8,756 bases of DNA from Dehalococcoidales bacterium. Its GTDB lineage: Bacteria; Chloroflexota; Dehalococcoidia; Dehalococcoidales; Fen-1064. This document shows positions 1-5,839 of the stretch, piece after piece (position 1 is the first letter of the stretch; every line of letters begins with the position of its first letter). The position numbers and the translations under genes are program-made. The stretch spans positions 1,111-9,866 of the forward strand of contig JAQTOJ010000058.1 of assembly GCA_028713395.1 (NCBI GenBank), written 5' to 3'. Below the pieces are notes generated by a model. That model made no database searches, was not told the origin of the DNA, and saw only the letters and a program-made list of their open reading frames with translations.

Positions 1-21
1 CACGCAATATCCTTCTACCAT
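1..21 (-). CDS. N-terminus of a probable DUF5679 zinc-ribbon protein, cut by the left edge
   Basis: Only the first seven codons lie in the window. Read on the minus strand from base 21 they give MVEGYCV. An AGGAGG ribosome-binding site sits at 28-33, six bases before the ATG, so the start is well supported. From memory of the family, DUF5679 proteins are about 45-60 residues long and begin M-[AV]-E-G-Y-C-V-K-C-K, followed by a second CxxC pair; they are common in Chloroflexota and Actinomycetota and their function is unknown. The cysteine here would be the first of the CxxC pair. The gene is divergent from the regulator at 471. That a gene starts here is fairly sure; the family name rests on seven residues only. 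Confidence 0.62.
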
Positions 22-27
22 GGTGTT

Positions 28-33
28 CCTCCT
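28..33 (-). promoter_or_regulatory. Shine-Dalgarno site of the minus-strand gene
   Basis: The plus strand reads CCTCCT, which is AGGAGG on the minus strand. It lies six bases upstream of the ATG at 21-19. It is a perfect match at ideal spacing and is the main evidence that a truncated gene leaves the window on the left. Confidence 0.75.
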
Positions 34-52
34 ATCCGTTTACTTGTAATGA

Positions 53-81
53 ACAATATACCAATCTTTCCCGTGCGTCAA
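53..81 (-). promoter_or_regulatory. Candidate sigma-70-type promoter for the minus-strand gene
   Basis: On the minus strand, TTGACG (81-76, five of six matches to TTGACA) is followed 15 bases later by TATATT (60-55, five of six matches to TATAAT). With 17-base spacing the -10 would instead be TATTGT (58-53, four of six). Transcription would start near base 46, leaving a short leader that holds the AGGAGG at 28-33. The spacing compromise lowers confidence. Confidence 0.42.
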
Positions 82-95
82 GATATACGAGAGGG

Positions 96-114
96 CACAT
101 TTCGATGAAATGTG
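96..114. repeat. Perfect 19-base dyad, operator-like
   Basis: The sequence CACATTTCGATGAAATGTG has perfect 8-base arms (96-103 and 107-114) around a GAT centre. It lies 15 bases upstream of the -35 candidate of the minus-strand gene and far upstream of the regulator. No T-run follows on either strand, so an intrinsic terminator is unlikely. The size and symmetry fit a site for a dimeric helix-turn-helix regulator. Which protein binds is unknown. Confidence 0.6.
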
Positions 115-139
115 TAAACGATAGTGCTTGTTTGTGATA

Positions 140-188
140 GGGAAAGGGAAGCTCGTGAATTTAGTTGTTACCGAAGCTACCCTTTCCC
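140..188. repeat. Long inverted repeat in the divergent intergenic region
   Basis: The left arm GGGAAAGGGAAGCT (140-153) pairs with the right arm AGCTACCCTTTCCC (175-188). Thirteen of 14 positions are complementary, with a single A:A mismatch (149 and 179), around a 21-base loop. The outer nine bases pair perfectly. There is no downstream T-tract, so this is more likely a regulatory dyad, a looping site or a transcript hairpin than a terminator. Confidence 0.6.
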
Positions 189-196
189 CAAACTCA

Positions 197-210
197 CTGG
201 GAAATCCCAG
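197..210. repeat. Short tight dyad CTGGGA-AA-TCCCAG
   Basis: Six-base perfect arms (197-202 and 205-210) are separated by AA. The left half contains GGGAAA, the hexamer that also opens the arm at 140 and recurs inverted at 183-188 and 67-72. It may be a compact protein-binding site in the same control region as the dyads at 96 and 140. Confidence 0.42.
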
Positions 211-211
211 G

Positions 212-249
212 ATTCTAACGATAATGACCGTGGCCAAACTAATTAGAAT
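212..249. repeat. Spaced inverted repeat ATTCTAA / TTAGAAT
   Basis: Seven-base perfect arms at 212-218 and 243-249 are separated by 24 bases. It is A/T-rich and short enough to occur by chance, but it continues a run of dyads between 96 and 249. Confidence 0.25.
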
Positions 250-259
250 GTCTGGCGCA

Positions 260-287
260 TTGTTAAGCGAAATTCGGCGGATTTAAT
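260..287 (+). promoter_or_regulatory. Weaker rightward promoter candidate
   Basis: TTGTTA (260-265, four of six matches) and TTTAAT (282-287, five of six) are separated by 16 bases. Transcription would begin near 294-297, giving a leader of about 175 bases before the preferred regulator start, or an almost leaderless message for the alternative ATG at 297. It is one of two candidates for the regulator. Confidence 0.25.
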
Positions 288-388
288 ACCCCTTATATGA
301 ATATCCCATTTGTCTCACTGACACCGATTTTCCCCCTGTCTCAGCTATTGGCACACGATCCGCATTGGCATCTCAGATATTACTCGTA

Positions 389-418
389 TTGCGGTTTTTG
401 CTCTCAAGCACGTATAAT
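389..418 (+). promoter_or_regulatory. Rightward promoter candidate for the regulator gene
   Basis: A perfect TATAAT lies at 413-418, with a poor -35 element TTGCGG (389-394, three of six matches) 18 bases upstream. Transcription would start near 425, about 45 bases before the ATG at 471. If this promoter is used, the longer reading frame from 297 cannot be translated from this message, which supports the start at 471. Confidence 0.4.
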
Positions 419-470
419 ACAACCTAGTCAACGGAGTATCGCTAAAAATGGAGCTTGTATCGGTTTCATC

Positions 471-3209
471 ATGTCTACACCAATTTTAGCAACAAAACTC
501 TATATCCCTCCGCCGCGGCCTCAGGCTGTTTCCCGTCCCAAACTGATCGAACGACTGAACGATGGGCTCCAATATAAATTAACCCTCATCTCTGCTCCTG
601 CCGGCTTCCGTAAAACCATGCTGGTCAGCGAATGGGCTGCCAACTGCGGCCGGCCGGTTGCCTGGCTGTCCCTGGACATAGGCGATAACGACCCCATATG
701 TTTTCTGACATACCTGGTCGCGGCGCTGCAAACCGTTCTACCGAAGACCGGAGAAGGGGCGATGGGTGCGCTCCAATCCCCCCACCCCCCCGCCACTGAA
801 ACGGTTTTAACAACGCTGCTTAATGAAATCGCCACTACCCCTGACAATTTTGTTCTGGTCATTGATGATTATCATGTTCTTGATGCCAAACCCGTTGATG
901 ATGCCCTCTCCTTTCTACTCGAGCACCTTCCGCCGCAGATGCATGTGGTCGTTGCCACGCGGGAAGACCCGCTTATCCCCCTGCCACGTCTTCGCGCCCG
1001 GGGTCAATTGACCGAACTGCGCGCCGCCGACTTGCGTTTTACCCCAGATGAAGCCGCCGAATTTCTCAACCGGGTGATGGGTCTGAATCTCTCTACGGAA
1101 AATATTACTTCGTTAGAAAATCGCACTGAAGGCTGGATTACGGGCTTACAGTTAGCCGCGCTTTCCATGCAAGGGCAACAGGACGTTTCGAGCTTCATCA
1201 AATCTTTCACCGGGAGCCACCATTTCGTGCTGGACTATTTGGTGGAAGAAGTGTTGCACCAGCAACCAGAAAGCATTCAGATGTTCCTGTTAAGCACTTC
1301 CATCCTCGATCGCCTATGCGGTTCCTTATGTGATGCCGTTTTGCTCAACTCTTCTGTTTCCGGGCAAAAAACCCTGGAAAATCTAGAACGCGCCAATCTT
1401 TTCATCGTTCCTCTGGATAACGAGCGCAACTGGTACCGGTATCACCATCTTTTTGCTGACCTGCTGCGGGGCCGACTTGCCCAGAAGCTGCCGGTTCAAG
1501 CTTCCGCCCTGCATCTGCGCGCCGGCGCCTGGTTCGAGAGCCGCGGGCTCCTGGACGAAGCCATCGCGCATACTTTGGCAGCAGGTGAGATGGAGCGGAC
1601 CGCTGAGCTGATCGAACGAATCGCCATACGTATGTTCGTGGAAGAGAGGCCGGTCATACTCTCCCGCTGGATCGATGCACTGCCGGACAACGTGGTGCGC
1701 GCCCATCCCTGGTTATGCCTGTACCATGCCTGGATCCATCATTGGGTGGGATTACGGGAACAGGTAGAGGAGTGGCTCGTGTTGGCCGAGAAGGCGATCG
1801 CCGGACACCCCTCAGCAGCCGAGCAACTTGGATCGTCAGAAGCTACTGGAGAGACGACTCGAAGGTCATTGCTTGGGCACATTACCGCTATCCGTGCCTA
1901 TAATATGCTCACCAGTGGCGATCTACCTGGCGTCATGGAGCTGGCGCCACGGGCACTATCTCTCCTGTCCGAGGGGGAATACGTGCGCACTACCCTCGCC
2001 ATCGCACTCGGCGGCGCCTACTGGGGTCAGGGCAATGTATTAGCGGCCCAAGATGCCTTCGAGACAGCCAGGGCGAATGCCCTGAGGGGAGGCTATCGCT
2101 ACTGGTCGGTACCATCCACCTGCTATGTGGGCATGCAGCAGACCAAGCGAGCGTTGCTCCATGAAGCCTACGAAACCTATTCGCAGGCAAGGGATCTGGC
2201 CGTCGCTCCGGACGGGTATGAGGTACCGGTGGCCGGCTTCCCCAATATGAAGATGGGCGACATATTAAGGGAGTGGAATGACCTGCCGGGTGCTGGTCTG
2301 CTCCTCATCAAAGGGGTTGAGCAGTGCGCTAGACTTGGGCAGGCTGACGTTCTCACCGACGCCTACGTGGCATTGGCTAAACTACACCTCGCTCAGGGGG
2401 CATTCGACAATGTCCGGGAAACGCTTCGGAAAGCTGATGACCTGGTGAAGCGTGGCAGCATCGATCCTTTCATCGTTTGTTGGCTGGAGGATTGCCGCGT
2501 GCGAGCGCTGCTGGCCGCGGGCGATCTGGACGCCGCCGTACGCTGGGCAAAAAACAGCGGCCTCACAGCTAATGGAGAACTAAACTACCATTATGATCTG
2601 CACCACATCAATCTGGCGCGGGTGCTCGTGGCGAGGGGAATCGCAGAGCCGTCAGGATCTTGGCTGGGCGAGTCACTGACGCTGCTGAGTCGCCTTCAGA
2701 CGGCCGCGGCGCAGGCCGGCTGGATTCAGGAAGAAATCAAGATTGGAATTCTGCAAGCGCTTGCGATGCGGGCGCAAAGTAACAGTCAGCGCGCTTTGAA
2801 AGCATTGGGTCGCGTCCTGTCACTGGCCGAGCGCGGTGGTTTCGTCCGTCTTTTTGTTGACGAAGGCGCTCCGATGGCTCAGTTGTTGCTCGAAGCAGTC
2901 TCCCAGGGGATTATGCCGGATTATATCAGTAAGTTGCTGGCTGCCTTCAAAGGTGAAAATCTGAAGATCGAGATGAAACAAAATTCACCTCCTTCCCCAT
3001 CTACCCAAAACCTTATGGAGCCATTGAGCCAGCGCGAGTTAAAAATGCTGCAACTCATTGCCCAGGGATTATCCAACCGGGAGATCAGCGAGCGGCTTTT
3101 CCTTGCCTTGAGCACCGTTAAAGGGCATAACCGGAATATCTTTGACAAACTACAGGTTCAAAGCCGCACCGAAGCTGTCGCCCGTGCCCGCGAGTTGGGT
3201 TTGTTATAA
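471..3209 (+). CDS. MalT-like LuxR family transcriptional regulator (LAL type) with an altered Walker A motif
   Basis: A 912-residue signal-responsive transcription activator of the MalT/LAL class, acting in the cytoplasm. The N-terminal segment STPILATKLYIPP is the usual family opening, so the ATG at 471 is chosen over the in-frame ATG at 297, whose extra 58 residues look unrelated to the family. The STAND ATPase has a P-loop at 42-49 reading APAGFRKT, where the family normally has GFGKTT: R47 replaces Gly and M50 replaces Thr. Walker B, VLVIDDYHVL, is intact at 128-137. WYRYHHLFADLL lies at 321-332. Residues from about 340 to 810 are helical, TPR-like repeats that in this family bind the inducer. 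The LuxR helix-turn-helix spans about 850-910 (LSQREL, GLSNREI, STVKGHNRNIF). No strong ribosome-binding site precedes 471; GGAG at 450-453 is rather distant. It probably controls the downstream operon. The inducer is unknown. Confidence 0.9.
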   Translation: MSTPILATKLYIPPPRPQAVSRPKLIERLNDGLQYKLTLISAPAGFRKTMLVSEWAANCGRPVAWLSLDIGDNDPICFLTYLVAALQTVLPKTGEGAMGALQSPHPPATETVLTTLLNEIATTPDNFVLVIDDYHVLDAKPVDDALSFLLEHLPPQMHVVVATREDPLIPLPRLRARGQLTELRAADLRFTPDEAAEFLNRVMGLNLSTENITSLENRTEGWITGLQLAALSMQGQQDVSSFIKSFTGSHHFVLDYLVEEVLHQQPESIQMFLLSTSILDRLCGSLCDAVLLNSSVSGQKTLENLERANLFIVPLDNERNWYRYHHLFADLLRGRLAQKLPVQASALHLRAGAWFESRGLLDEAIAHTLAAGEMERTAELIERIAIRMFVEERPVILSRWIDALPDNVVRAHPWLCLYHAWIHHWVGLREQVEEWLVLAEKAIAGHPSAAEQLGSSEATGETTRRSLLGHITAIRAYNMLTSGDLPGVMELAPRALSLLSEGEYVRTTLAIALGGAYWGQGNVLAAQDAFETARANALRGGYRYWSVPSTCYVGMQQTKRALLHEAYETYSQARDLAVAPDGYEVPVAGFPNMKMGDILREWNDLPGAGLLLIKGVEQCARLGQADVLTDAYVALAKLHLAQGAFDNVRETLRKADDLVKRGSIDPFIVCWLEDCRVRALLAAGDLDAAVRWAKNSGLTANGELNYHYDLHHINLARVLVARGIAEPSGSWLGESLTLLSRLQTAAAQAGWIQEEIKIGILQALAMRAQSNSQRALKALGRVLSLAERGGFVRLFVDEGAPMAQLLLEAVSQGIMPDYISKLLAAFKGENLKIEMKQNSPPSPSTQNLMEPLSQRELKMLQLIAQGLSNREISERLFLALSTVKGHNRNIFDKLQVQSRTEAVARARELGLL

Positions 3210-3291
3210 CCTGAACAATTACGCGCTCCCAATTCAAGAAATAGAATTACATCCTTGCGGTAAACAAATCCTTCATCTTTTGCTACGGCTG

Positions 3292-3313
3292 AAACAATAC
3301 CTCAAAACAATAC
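3292..3313 (+). repeat. Direct repeat of AAACAATAC, 13-base period
   Basis: AAACAATAC occurs at 3292-3300 and again at 3305-3313, separated by CTCA. The second copy runs into the small dyad ATACT-TT-AGTAT. MalT-class activators are known to bind short asymmetric sites in repeated arrays, so this pair is a candidate site for the upstream regulator. That link is inference; the repeat does not resemble the Escherichia coli MalT box. Confidence 0.35.
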
Positions 3314-3368
3314 TTTAGTATCTATCCGTTCATACCTTCCAACCGCTACATTACTTGTATATCGAACA

Positions 3369-3394
3369 TGTGGCAAGCACGCTCACCGGCCACA
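3369..3394 (+). repeat. Hairpin next to the first ribosome-binding site of the operon
   Basis: TGTGGC (3369-3374) pairs perfectly with GCCACA (3389-3394) around a 14-base loop. The right arm ends on the first base of the AAGAGG ribosome-binding site (3394-3399) of the gene at 3409. It could affect translation of the first gene or stabilise the 5' end. A six-base stem can be chance. Confidence 0.3.
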
Positions 3395-3408
3395 AGAGGT
3401 AAAGAGTA

Positions 3409-3699
3409 ATGTCGCAAAAACGTTATTTCAAAACAGATTCCGGTCAAACCAGGTCTTATCAAATCAGGATCAAGGGCCATCTGGATTCTCTGTGGACAGA
3501 TTGGTTTGAAGGCTTGAAGATCACTCTGGAAGCCGACGGAAACACGCTTTTAACCGGTTCGGTGGTCGATCAGGCCGAATTGCATGGATTGCTGAAAAAA
3601 GTGCGTGATTCAGGTATGACCTTGATCTCAGTCTGCCCGCTCAAATCCGGTAAATTGGATCAGCCGGACAAAACTACTAAAGGAGAAAGGCGTGAATAA
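3409..3699 (+). CDS. Small conserved soluble protein of YQIRIKG type, function unknown
   Basis: A 96-residue protein with no membrane segment or signal peptide. It resembles a small family I recall next to LuxR regulators and oxidoreductases in Chloroflexota and Actinomycetota, with three conserved blocks: YQIRIKGHLD (17-26), W-x-DWFEGL (29-36) and GNTLLTGSVVDQAELHGLL (44-62), then a predicted amphipathic helix and strand ending SV (74-75). Residues from about 78 are hydrophilic and probably disordered. The start is supported by AAGAGG nine bases upstream. It is the first gene of the operon and its last eight bases overlap the next gene, which suggests translational coupling. The W/DW block and small alpha/beta size could suit a binding or partner role, but no biochemical function is known to me. 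Confidence 0.8.
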   Translation: MSQKRYFKTDSGQTRSYQIRIKGHLDSLWTDWFEGLKITLEADGNTLLTGSVVDQAELHGLLKKVRDSGMTLISVCPLKSGKLDQPDKTTKGERRE

Positions 3700-4093
3700 T
3701 AATAAATCTACATTCGGGATAGAGCCAAAAGTAAAACTTTCGTTGTTGTGGATATTTGTAGTCCTGCTTATGGCTTATGCGGATATTGTTTCTTTAATGG
3801 ATCCTACATCCGCGATCCGGGAAAGAATGGTGGGGACTCCAATGTCCGCGGGATTTTTATTGGCCGGCGCAGTAGTAATGGTAATTTCGATTGCTCCGGT
3901 TGTCCTGGCCTGGGTATTGAACTACAAGGTAAACCGCTGGGTAAGCGCCGTTATTGGAGCTTTCATGATCCAACAAATTGTTACCGGCGGGCACGGTTGG
4001 TATTATGTGCTTTTTGAATCAGTGGAAGTTGTGTGCATATTACTTGCTATTTGGTTCACCTGGAAGTGGAAGCCTGTGGTGAAGACGGAATAA
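3692..4093 (+). CDS. DUF6326 family membrane protein, copy 1
   Basis: A 133-residue integral membrane protein with four predicted helices at about 17-34, 53-77, 83-100 and 104-124. Family features are LLW near the start of helix 1 (18-20), an acidic D31 at its end, GFLL (54-57), NRW (81-83) before helix 3, a glutamate in helix 4 (E112) and WKW (124-126) at the C-terminal boundary. The start is GTG at 3692, with AGGAG at 3681-3685 six bases upstream; the GTGAATAA overlap contains the stop of the preceding gene. The function of DUF6326 is unknown. A second member lies at 5351. Family assignment is from recalled motifs. Confidence 0.78.
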   Translation: MNNNKSTFGIEPKVKLSLLWIFVVLLMAYADIVSLMDPTSAIRERMVGTPMSAGFLLAGAVVMVISIAPVVLAWVLNYKVNRWVSAVIGAFMIQQIVTGGHGWYYVLFESVEVVCILLAIWFTWKWKPVVKTE

Positions 4094-4131
4094 TATAGCG
4101 CTCGATCGCAGTTACTAAAGAGGAGATGCAA

Positions 4132-4827
4132 ATGAATTCAATCAAAAAAACGGCTAAACTGGCAGGTCTGTTCTATTTCGCATTTATTATTTCTTCGGTC
4201 GTTGCCGGTCTGTGTGGCCGCTTTGTATTCGTGGATGCTCCGGCAACAATTAATCAAATAATTACTCACGAATCGCTATTTCGTACCGGTTGCGTAATCA
4301 GTCTTTTCTCGGTTGTGTTTTTTCTTTTAGCGGCCTGGTATTTGTACGTGTTACTAAAACCGGCGAATAAAAACATGGCATTACTGTTCCTATTGCTAAA
4401 CCTGGGTGGATTTGTCATATGGTGTCTTAGTACGCTGAATTTGTTTTCCAGCCTGACGCTTTTGAGCGGAGCTGACTATTTGAAGGTATTCCAACCGGAT
4501 CAGCTACAAGCACAAGCAACGTTATTTATTGGTTTATACAAGAATGGGTCGGTTATCGCCCAGATACCCTATGGTGTCTGGCTGCTTCCTCTCGGCTATC
4601 TGGTGTTCAAGTCTGGTTTTCTTCCCAAATTCTTGGGTATTTTCTTGATCGCCGATTTCGTTGGTCAATTGATATTTGTCATTCAGCGCTTCCTTTTGCC
4701 AGGCTACGAAGTAATATCGATCCCATGTTCGGTGGTTGGTTTTATTGCGGAATTTTCCCTGACTTTATGGCTCTTAATTAAGGGTGTCAATGACCCGAAG
4801 CCAGTTTTGGCCGATGGTCAGAAATAA
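4132..4827 (+). CDS. DUF4386 family membrane protein, copy 1
   Basis: A 231-residue polytopic membrane protein with about six helices (about 9-30, 51-76, 81-104, 130-158, 164-187 and 195-217). DUF4386 marks are the opening NSIKKTAKLAGLFY, the FRTG block near 50-53, LLPLGYLVFKSGFLPKFLG (151-169) and a C-terminal LWLLIKGV (212-219). The start is set at the second ATG (4132) because AGGAG (4121-4125) is six bases upstream of it but directly abuts the first ATG at 4126, and homologues begin MNS. No enzymatic residues are evident; the molecular function of DUF4386 is unknown. A second member lies at 7255. Confidence 0.82.
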   Translation: MNSIKKTAKLAGLFYFAFIISSVVAGLCGRFVFVDAPATINQIITHESLFRTGCVISLFSVVFFLLAAWYLYVLLKPANKNMALLFLLLNLGGFVIWCLSTLNLFSSLTLLSGADYLKVFQPDQLQAQATLFIGLYKNGSVIAQIPYGVWLLPLGYLVFKSGFLPKFLGIFLIADFVGQLIFVIQRFLLPGYEVISIPCSVVGFIAEFSLTLWLLIKGVNDPKPVLADGQK

Positions 4828-4861
4828 ATAGAGTACCAACAAGCAAAAAGGAGGTAAATAG

Positions 4862-5335
4862 ATGAACCGTTCGTTAGAAATCTGGCGCAAGGCGTTAGTG
4901 CCGGGCATCGGGGGCGGAGTAGCATTCTGGACAACTAACTTCGCCATTTCCCGGACTCCCATCGCCGCGGAGTATAGAGCCGCCCTTTCAATTTCATATT
5001 TCCCGATGCTGGTCGAATCTTTGCTTGCCGGTCTGATTATCGGATTCTGCGTCAGCTATTTTTTGCTTCGTTTCTTTGACAAGATCCCAACGAAGAATCA
5101 GATCCTAAAATCCGTAATTCTAAGTTTTATCGCTCTGATTGTTGTCACCATTCTCATCGAAGTGCCCGTGCGTTTTCTCACGAACACGCACCCTGCCTTG
5201 CGTTACTTTCTCATCGGCGGGATGTTTAACGTCCTAAGGATTCTCGCTCTTGGCATAGTTACCGGTTATCTAAATAAGAGGCTATACCCGCTCGTACATT
5301 TGAAGTCGCTCGACGGCTTAAATTTACACAGTTAA
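4862..5335 (+). CDS. Unassigned four-helix membrane protein
   Basis: A 157-residue protein I do not recognise. It has a glycine-rich hydrophobic N-terminal stretch (about 12-28, containing GIGGG) and three clearer helices at about 48-71, 84-104 and 113-136. Basic residues follow the helices (R70, K139-R140), giving a plausible inside-positive pattern. The start is secured by AAGGAGGT (4848-4855) six bases upstream. It lies between the first DUF4386 gene and the second DUF6326 gene, with gaps of 34 and 15 bases, so it is clearly part of the operon. There are no metal-binding clusters or catalytic motifs. It may be a small membrane subunit or a diverged relative of its neighbours. Confidence 0.72.
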   Translation: MNRSLEIWRKALVPGIGGGVAFWTTNFAISRTPIAAEYRAALSISYFPMLVESLLAGLIIGFCVSYFLLRFFDKIPTKNQILKSVILSFIALIVVTILIEVPVRFLTNTHPALRYFLIGGMFNVLRILALGIVTGYLNKRLYPLVHLKSLDGLNLHS

Positions 5336-5350
5336 AAAAAGGAGAAGAAA

Positions 5351-5797
5351 ATGAATACAAACGTTAAGTTTGCCAAAATGGATACGAAGGTTTTAATGGT
5401 GCTATTATGGGTGTTTTATTCGTTTAATTACATTTATTGTGATGTGCTTTCATCGCTGGAGCCCGGGGTTCTGGCAGAGCATATGTCGGGATACACGGGG
5501 GGTGGGACGGTCAAAATCACCGATGGATTTTTATTGGGCACCGCTACGTTGTTTGAGATTCCGTTTTTAATGATCGCCCTGTCCTGGGTATTGAAGTATC
5601 GCGCAAATCGTTGGGCGAACATCATCGCCGGTACGGTATTTATCGCGGCGCAATTCGGTTCATTATTTCTTGGGACACCATCCCCGGCGTACATTTTTTA
5701 TACCACGGTCGAGGTCGCGGCCCTGTTACTCATCGTCTGGAACGCCTGGAGGTGGCGCAATCCAGAGGTGCAGACGATTCCGTCATTTAAAAACTAA
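5351..5797 (+). CDS. DUF6326 family membrane protein, copy 2
   Basis: A 148-residue membrane protein with four helices at about 13-33, 58-82, 89-108 and 112-133. It shares with the copy at 3692 the LLW-x-F opening (18-22), the aspartate after helix 1 (D31), GFLL (59-62), SWVLKYRANRW (78-88, against AWVLNYKVNRW in copy 1), a VEV in helix 4 (120-122) and the final W-x-W (133-135). The glycine-rich loop at 47-53 is longer than in copy 1. GGAG at 5341-5344 lies six bases before the ATG. Overall similarity to copy 1 is modest, so the duplication is old or the two copies were recruited separately. The function is unknown. Confidence 0.82.
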   Translation: MNTNVKFAKMDTKVLMVLLWVFYSFNYIYCDVLSSLEPGVLAEHMSGYTGGGTVKITDGFLLGTATLFEIPFLMIALSWVLKYRANRWANIIAGTVFIAAQFGSLFLGTPSPAYIFYTTVEVAALLLIVWNAWRWRNPEVQTIPSFKN

Positions 5798-5839
5798 AAC
5801 AAATTAACGCCATAAAAATTAAGAGAGGAAAATAATCTG

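Larger units (their letters stand above)
3210..3408. other. Gap between the regulator and the operon; no clear terminator or promoter
   Basis: These 199 bases contain no convincing gene. Just after the regulator, AATTC (3231-3235) and GAATT (3244-3248) form a weak five-base stem without a T-run, so no intrinsic terminator is evident and read-through from the regulator is possible. A 9-base direct repeat (3292-3313), a small dyad ATACT-TT-AGTAT (3310-3321) and a hairpin next to the ribosome-binding site (3369-3394) make this the likely control region of the operon. No -35/-10 pair is good enough to call. Confidence 0.5.

Noticed and set aside
96..210. CRISPR array or transposon-end interpretation of the intergenic inverted repeats
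   Set aside because: The dyads differ in sequence and length, have no regular spacers, no flanking target-site duplication and no transposase nearby.
40..237. 65-codon minus-strand reading frame in the left intergenic region
   Set aside because: It has no ribosome-binding site, no recognisable protein features, and overlaps the inverted repeats, the promoter candidate and the well-supported start of the truncated minus-strand gene's leader.
1383..1706. 107-codon minus-strand reading frame inside the regulator
   Set aside because: Antisense to the conserved WYRYHHLFADLL region and the start of the helical repeats of the regulator; no independent start signal.
3231..3248. Possible terminator after the regulator
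   Set aside because: Only a five-base A/T-rich stem (AATTC/GAATT) with no following T-run, so it is not a convincing intrinsic terminator.
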